Assembly: GCA_000697665.1 (NCBI GenBank)
Contig: KL197711.1
Span: forward strand, 1,741,254 to 1,805,253
Direction: 5' to 3'
DNA length: 64,000 nucleotides
Origin: Jaapia argillacea MUCL 33604
Lineage: Eukaryota > Basidiomycota > Agaricomycetes > Jaapiales > Jaapiaceae
Shown here: positions 59,185 to 64,000 of the stretch, piece by piece
How the letters are laid out: the number at the start of each line of letters is the position of its first letter
Numbering within the stretch: position 1 is the first letter of the stretch
Notes under the pieces: generated by a model
What the model saw: only the letters and a program-made list of their open reading frames with translations
What the model was told of the DNA's origin: nothing
Databases searched by the model: none
Translations under genes and position numbers: made by a program

Positions 59185-59525
59185 GGAGTGACGTCGGTAG
59201 AATCGATGCTAGAAGATATGTCGGAGCTGGGTATATGGTATTCAATTGATTCGAGTTACAATCACTCACGACGAGGACCAGGTGAACAACTGCCGTATAC
59301 GACAAACTCCGCGTCGGTGGCCAGAACACTTCGGGACCGGAAACTTACCTCGCTCGTTGTGAGCGCGACGAGCAGAGTTGAAACCGGTGTAAAGTTGGAT
59401 ACCGATAGTGACCAAGAGGGTGCGGTATTAGCCTATCTTCCCTTATCCCCCCGTGTGTTCCCAAGCTACCCCTTTGCGTCAGGAGACACATCGATGAGAC
59501 GCTTCGGTCACGAAGAAGATAGGAA
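59185..59525 (-). repeat. decayed inverted third copy of the 45-kb repeat
   Basis: On the plus strand gtgacgtcggtagaatcgat and the following 300 bp resemble the minus strand of 45320 down to about 45040. Shared landmarks include GACGTCGGT, the R-L-x-S-x-x-x-S region around gaaacttacctcgctcgttg, and the catcgatga box. The copy is in opposite orientation to the two at 45 and 50 kb and more diverged. Confidence 0.6.
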
Positions 59526-60265
59526 AGGTGTTCGCCAAGGTGTGGCAGAAGGTTGTACTCAGACTTGGTGTCGGTCCTGAATCCGAGAAAGTGGATGACC
59601 GTGGAACATGAGATGACGAGGGATTTCGAACCGTACTAGTTATAGTTTGACAAATGTAGTACATACCTTTGATCATGAGAATAATTGTGTCGCAAGGGGT
59701 TTCCCGTGATTTTCAGTGCACCGTTGGGAGACATCGTAACAAATATGCCAAGTCGATACCATAGCTGTTGAACTGCGAGCCAAGATCTGATAGGGTTTGC
59801 TCCCGGGTGGCGCTGTCGTTACAAGTTCGTTACAAGTCACGAAACCAACAACTCGACTTCGACGTTCGAACGTTTGAACCTTCAACTCCACTGGACCCGC
59901 CGAACCCTCGTTACAATAGCTCGGCCATTGCTAAACTATCACCATATTGTCCTCGAGACGTCATGACGATCCATTAAGTACACAGGCAGAACTTCAGAAG
60001 GCCTTCTTGGCCGCGGAGGGGTTATTCACCCTCTCGGAACCACTCCAAAAGCCAAAACCTCCAAAACCTTGCCAGTCAAACTGGGAAGGCTTGTGAACAC
60101 GCAGTGTTACTCCTTTGAGTGGTATTTGCTCCTCGTAGCCGTTTCCACCCCCCCCCCCCCCCGAGTCTTTCTCACATTCTTTCCAATATTGAAGTGACAC
60201 CTCCCTACTCGGACAAACTCTACTCGAATGCTTCTTTGGGAACTTTTCCACTCGCTGTCCAAGTC
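59526..60265. other. intergenic region with a poly-C tract
   Basis: No gene is seen. A run of 15 cytosines at 60148-60162 is the only striking feature. Confidence 0.5.
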
Positions 60266-62400
60266 AACTCGCTACATATTCTATTCAGTATCCGGGCGTC
60301 ATTGGACGACCACACTGTACCCGTCATTGTCTAAGCATTCTGGCAATTCAGCCTGGTGCTCAAAGGATGTCCGGTGGCTTTGCAAGGAAATCAAGTCCTT
60401 CAACCTCACGTCCTCAGTTACGATTCTGCCTCCATTGAGTAGTGAGCCAAATCCTCGTACCTGACCGGTAATGCTCGTCTTGGATACCTCCCCTCATCGA
60501 TGGACTGATGAAGTTACAATAAGCTTTTCCGCCAAGGTAGGATCTGTCGCTGATGCATTCGACGGAACTTTTCCAAGTTGTTGGTCCAGGGTCAGAGAAC
60601 AGCCGTCAGGCCGTTGTGTTTGAGATGACGAACAAGGAGGCGCGTTGCGAGCCTTTCTGACTCACCGGATCTTTTACTCCCCTTTGGCCCTCAATTATTT
60701 ATGTGCGCCGACCTTCTAGTGTTCTGGAGACCAGGCCCGTGCTTCGAACCAAACTACTTATCAGAATCTTCAGTCACCAACCTCCCCTCGCAGTACAATC
60801 CATATGTTTGCCCGTGACTTCCATGTTCCCGGCTGCGATTCACATTTCATGCGGCGATGGCCTTCGCATTCACCTAATATTACTAAAAAGACAGTCAGTC
60901 CTTGTGAACTCAAACTTTGCTAAGTCGTTCGAAGACTCGACAACGACTGACAGTACGCAATCATGTCAGGATCTGTCGCGTGAATTCTTATAGTGAGTGC
61001 TTTCCCCTTGCCACTGCAAGGGTATTGTTCAACGATAACCGATATTACGACTTAGAACGCCACTCGCCATCATCCCCGCGATACCCGCCCATGATGAATC
61101 ATGCATTCTTGTCCACCGGCTGACTCAGCGATGCCACCCACCCTTGCTGCCTCTGCTTTGGAGCCACCGTCTGACTGATGAAGGTTATGGCATAACCTGA
61201 TGTGATTTAGAATCATTCTCGCCGAGTAACCCGATTTTAGTGATAGCAAGGTATAAGGGAACAAGAGCAAGGCAGGTAAGATCAATAACGCACCCTCCCA
61301 CCTACAATGTCTGGATTCAAGAAATTTGCAGTTGCTGGGGCTGGAAACATTGGTCGCTTTATCGCGGAAGAGCTTCTCAAACTGAAACAAACTGGAGTTG
61401 TCAGCTCAGTCGTTGTTCTCACCCGGGAGGTACGTTCCTTGTGGCCTTCACAAAGTTGCTTTCGGATACTGATATCATTTCAGTCGAGTGCTGCTAGCCA
61501 GTCCGTCACTGAGCTCGCGAAACAAGGTGCAAAAATTGCGATCGTAGACTACGCGTCCCCTTCGTCCCTCGCCAGTGCGTTGGCTGGTATAGATGTGGTC
61601 GCCTCCGCCGTGAGCGGCGAGGCACTCGGCGCCCAAGTTCTTTTAGCTGAGGAGGCGAAGAAGGCCGGGGTCAAACTCTTTGTGCCTTCCGAATACGTAA
61701 TCCCGACTGAAGGTCAGACGGAGGGTGCCTTGGGTCAGAAAGCGTCGTTGCACAAGAAGTTGAAGGAGATTGATCTTCCCTATTCGCTGTACCACACGGG
61801 GCCCTTCGCTGATTGGATCTTCACCCCGTGAGTTCCTCACTCCGCTGTTTGATCACCGCATTGATTGGGAATTTGGAAAGGTACTTTGGATGGGATCTAA
61901 CCAACAACAAGGTCACGATCGCCGGAGAGGGGAATGCGCCAGTGTCGTGGACCACTCGCAGAGACATTGCGCGGTTCATCTCCCATGCCTCGACCGCTTT
62001 TCCACGAGAAAAAATCGAATGGAGGACTTTCAGAATTGAGGGAGATCGCAAGGTATGTATATTATTCCTTTCTATCACATATCGACTGTAGCGAGCTAAC
62101 ATCGGTCCTAGTCTTTGAACCAGATTGTGGCCGACTACCAAGCGAAAACTGGCATCCAGCTCGAGATATCTCGAGAGTCTCGCGCTGAGCTTGAAGCTGC
62201 TGTGCAGAAGGAACCAGGAAACTTCGGGAAGGCGGTGCAGTTGATTTGGGACAATGGTGGTAGCTTGGTGGGTGAACCTGGCCAACTGTCCAACACCGAC
62301 TGGCCAGAATGGAATCCCACCAGCGTCGTCGATGCTATCATCGCGGCGAATCCGCGAGCCTGATCCTAGTGTATATGCTAGTGCGTATATCTTGATGTAT
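60266..62400 (+). repeat. first unit of a tandem segmental duplication
   Basis: The upstream flank and coding region of NmrA-like gene 1 are repeated from about 62541 onward. Good markers are gacgaccacactgtacccgt (60305 and 62582) followed by ctggcaattcagcctggtgc, and ctcgccgagtaacccga before each ATG. The upstream part of unit 1 is about 170 bp longer than that of unit 2. Confidence 0.85.
61307..62363 (+). CDS. NmrA-like NAD(P)-binding oxidoreductase 1 (isoflavone-reductase-like)
   Basis: A Rossmann-fold protein of the NmrA/isoflavone-reductase type. Exon 1 (61307-61429) begins MSGFKKFAVAGAGNIGRFIA with the GxGxxG nucleotide site; exon 2 starts at 61484. Further parts are AKIAIVDYASPSSLASALAG, VLLAEEAKKAGVKLFVPSEY, IDLPYSLYHTGPFADWIFTP, then exon 3 FGWDLTNNKVTIAGEGNAPV and SWTTRRDIARFISHA. 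The final exon starts SLNQIVADYQAKTGIQ and ends AIIAANPRA. The family motif PSEFG reads PSEYV here, and SALG reads SAVS, unlike the downstream paralogue. The protein is complete at about 290 residues. Its substrate is unknown; it may be an enzyme or a redox-sensing regulator. Confidence 0.88.
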
Positions 62401-62540
62401 GGTGCTTGTATGAGTTGCAAATGAGACCGATATTTTGGGTGGAATCCATGAACAAACACTATGGGATACTGAAGTGCTGGCACGCATGACAGAGAATGAC
62501 GCTTTCTACCATCAACTTCAAACCACCATCCTACACAACA

Positions 62541-64000
62541 AATGTCAGCTACTTATTCTATTCCGTGTCCGGGCGTTACTGGACGACCACACTGTACCCG
62601 TCGTTGTCTGAGCCGTTCTGGCAATTCAGCCTGGTGCTCAAACCATGTCCACCAGTGGCTTTGCAAGGAGATCGAAAACTTCAACCTCAGGTTCTCAGTC
62701 GCCTCCATCGACTCGAAGTGAGCCAAATCTTCGTGCCTGACCGGCAATGTTCATCTTGGTATTATCCCTCATCGATGAACTGATGAAGTTGAGATAAGCT
62801 TTTCCGCTGGGGATTTGTCCCATTTGACAGAACCTTTCAAGGTTGTTAATCCAGGGTCGGAGAACAACCATCAGGCCATCAGGCGCTGTGTGAGATGACG
62901 AACAAGGAGGAGGCGTATTGCAAGCCTTCTTGACTTGACGAACTTGTTCCATCATATCGCGCTTCCCTTGCGGTTCAATCCATATGTTCGCTTATGACTT
63001 TCAGTTGCACTCGTCCTTGTGAGCTCAAACTTTAGACGCTTGCTAAGGGGTTTGAGGGCTCGACACCGACTGACGGTGCACGATCATCTCATGATTCCTC
63101 GCGTGAATTAGTCGGCGAGTGCTTTCCCCTTGCCATTGCAAGGGTATTGTTCTAAAATGACCGATATTGCGACTTAGAATACGTCTCTCCATCATCACCG
63201 CCATACCCGCCCATGATGATTGATGCATCTTGTTCACCATCTGACTCAGCGGTGTCATCCACTCTTACTGCCTCCTGCATTGGAACCACCGTCTGACTGA
63301 TAACGGTTCTGGCGTAAGCTGATGCGATTTGGAATCATTCTCGCCGAGTAACCCGAGTTCAGGGATAACAAGGTATAAGAGGGCAAGAGAAAAGCAGGTA
63401 GGGACAACGCATCCCACTTACAATGTCTGGATTCAAGAACTTTGCAGTTGCCGGGGCCGGAAACATTGGTCGCTTTATCGTGGAGGAGCTTCTCAAGTTG
63501 AAACACACTGGAGCAGTCAGCTCAGTCGTCGTTCTCACCCGAGAGGTACGTTCCTTGTGGCATTCACGAAGTTGCCTTAGGATACTGATATCATCTCAGT
63601 CGAGTGCTGATAGCCAGTCTGTCACCGAGCTCGCAAAACAAGGGGCAAAGATTGCAATTGTAGACTATACGTCCCCTTCGTCCGTCGCCAGTGCGCTGGC
63701 TGGTATAGATGTGGTCGTCTCTGCCCTCGGCTTTGCGGGGCTCGGTGCCCAAGTTCTTCTCGCTGAGGAGGCGAAGAAAGCCGGAGTGAAACTCTTTGTA
63801 CCTTCCGAATTCGGGATCCCGACTGAAGGTCTGACAGAGGGTCTCTTCGGTCTGAAATCGTCGTTGCACGAGAAGTTGAAGGAGATTGACCTTCCCTACT
63901 CGTTGTACTTTACGGGGCCCTTTTCTGATTGGATCTTCAACCCGTGAGTATGTCGCTCCATCATATGATTAACCCCATTGATTGGGAAATTGGAAAGGTA
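62541..64000 (+). repeat. second unit of the tandem segmental duplication (runs off window)
   Basis: Homologous to 60266 onward in the same orientation, with promoter-proximal sequence (cgagtaacccgagttcaggg) conserved before the ATG at 63423. The window ends inside the second copy's intron 2, so its end is unknown. Confidence 0.85.
63423..64000 (+). CDS. NmrA-like oxidoreductase 2 (partial at window end)
   Basis: Paralogue of the gene at 61307, cut by the window edge after about 155 codons. Exon 1 is MSGFKNFAVAGAGNIGRFIV through VVVLTRE; exon 2 begins SSADSQSVTELAKQGAKIAI. It keeps the canonical forms VVVSALGFAGLGAQ and LFVPSEFGIPTEG, where copy 1 has changed residues, so copy 2 is the more typical member. 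It continues through IDLPYSLYFTGPFSDWIFNP and then the intron 2 donor. Introns 1 and 2 lie in the same positions in both copies. Confidence 0.88.

Noticed and set aside
62960-62985. A ggttcaatcc word as the B box of a tRNA gene
   Set aside because: No A box at the right distance and no acceptor stem pairing. It is a chance match.

Overview
The window looks like nuclear DNA of a mushroom-forming basidiomycete (Agaricomycetes). The genes are compact and broken by many 50-70 nt GT-AG introns, five are class I hydrophobins, and a fungal Ste7/Fuz7-type MAP kinase kinase, a basidiomycete-type small GTPase, duplicated DUF2235 hydrolases and NmrA-like oxidoreductases lie among housekeeping genes. No RNA gene or CRISPR array was seen.

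Layout. 1-3.1 kb: little that can be called. 3.1-4.9 kb (+): mitochondrial sulfide:quinone oxidoreductase. 5.6-6.5 kb (+): broken copy of a basidiomycete-specific protein family. 6.5-12.6 kb: an AT-rich block with a small unrecognised spliced reading frame and a GTPase gene (9.07-12.61 kb, minus strand). Inside that gene lies a 77-bp tandem array which, read on the gene's strand, is 22 consecutive intron-like units separated by single 3-nt exons. 12.6-16.4 kb: no recognisable gene. 17-28.2 kb: five hydrophobins (three on minus, two on plus) interleaved with an alpha/beta-hydrolase and the APC2 cullin subunit of the anaphase-promoting complex. 28.5-30.5 kb (-): MFS transporter of the monocarboxylate-permease type, divergent from the MAPKK (31.2-32.9 kb, +). 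33.4-37.8 kb (-): two tandem DUF2235 proteins. 38.3-41.5 kb (-): AMP deaminase. 44.7-52.4 kb: a direct tandem duplication whose left copy alone carries an allantoinase gene; a decayed inverted third copy lies at 59.2 kb. 54.5-57.2 kb (+): very long AMPK beta subunit. 60.3-64 kb (+): tandem duplication of an NmrA-like oxidoreductase with its flanks, the second copy running off the window.

AMP deaminase and allantoinase both belong to purine turnover and nitrogen recovery, and AMPK senses AMP, but these genes are probably neighbours rather than a cluster. The hydrophobins are a true local family expansion: same three-exon structure, an intron splitting the fifth cysteine codon, and a TATA-like box about 70 nt before each ATG.

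The observation most worth following is the GTPase microexon array. All 22 repeat units keep an acceptor AG, exactly three bases, and a donor GT. The flanking exons put every triplet in phase 0, no triplet is a stop codon, and the triplets are much more variable than the intron sequence around them. Skipping any subset would keep the frame, so the locus could in principle make many protein variants at single-codon resolution.
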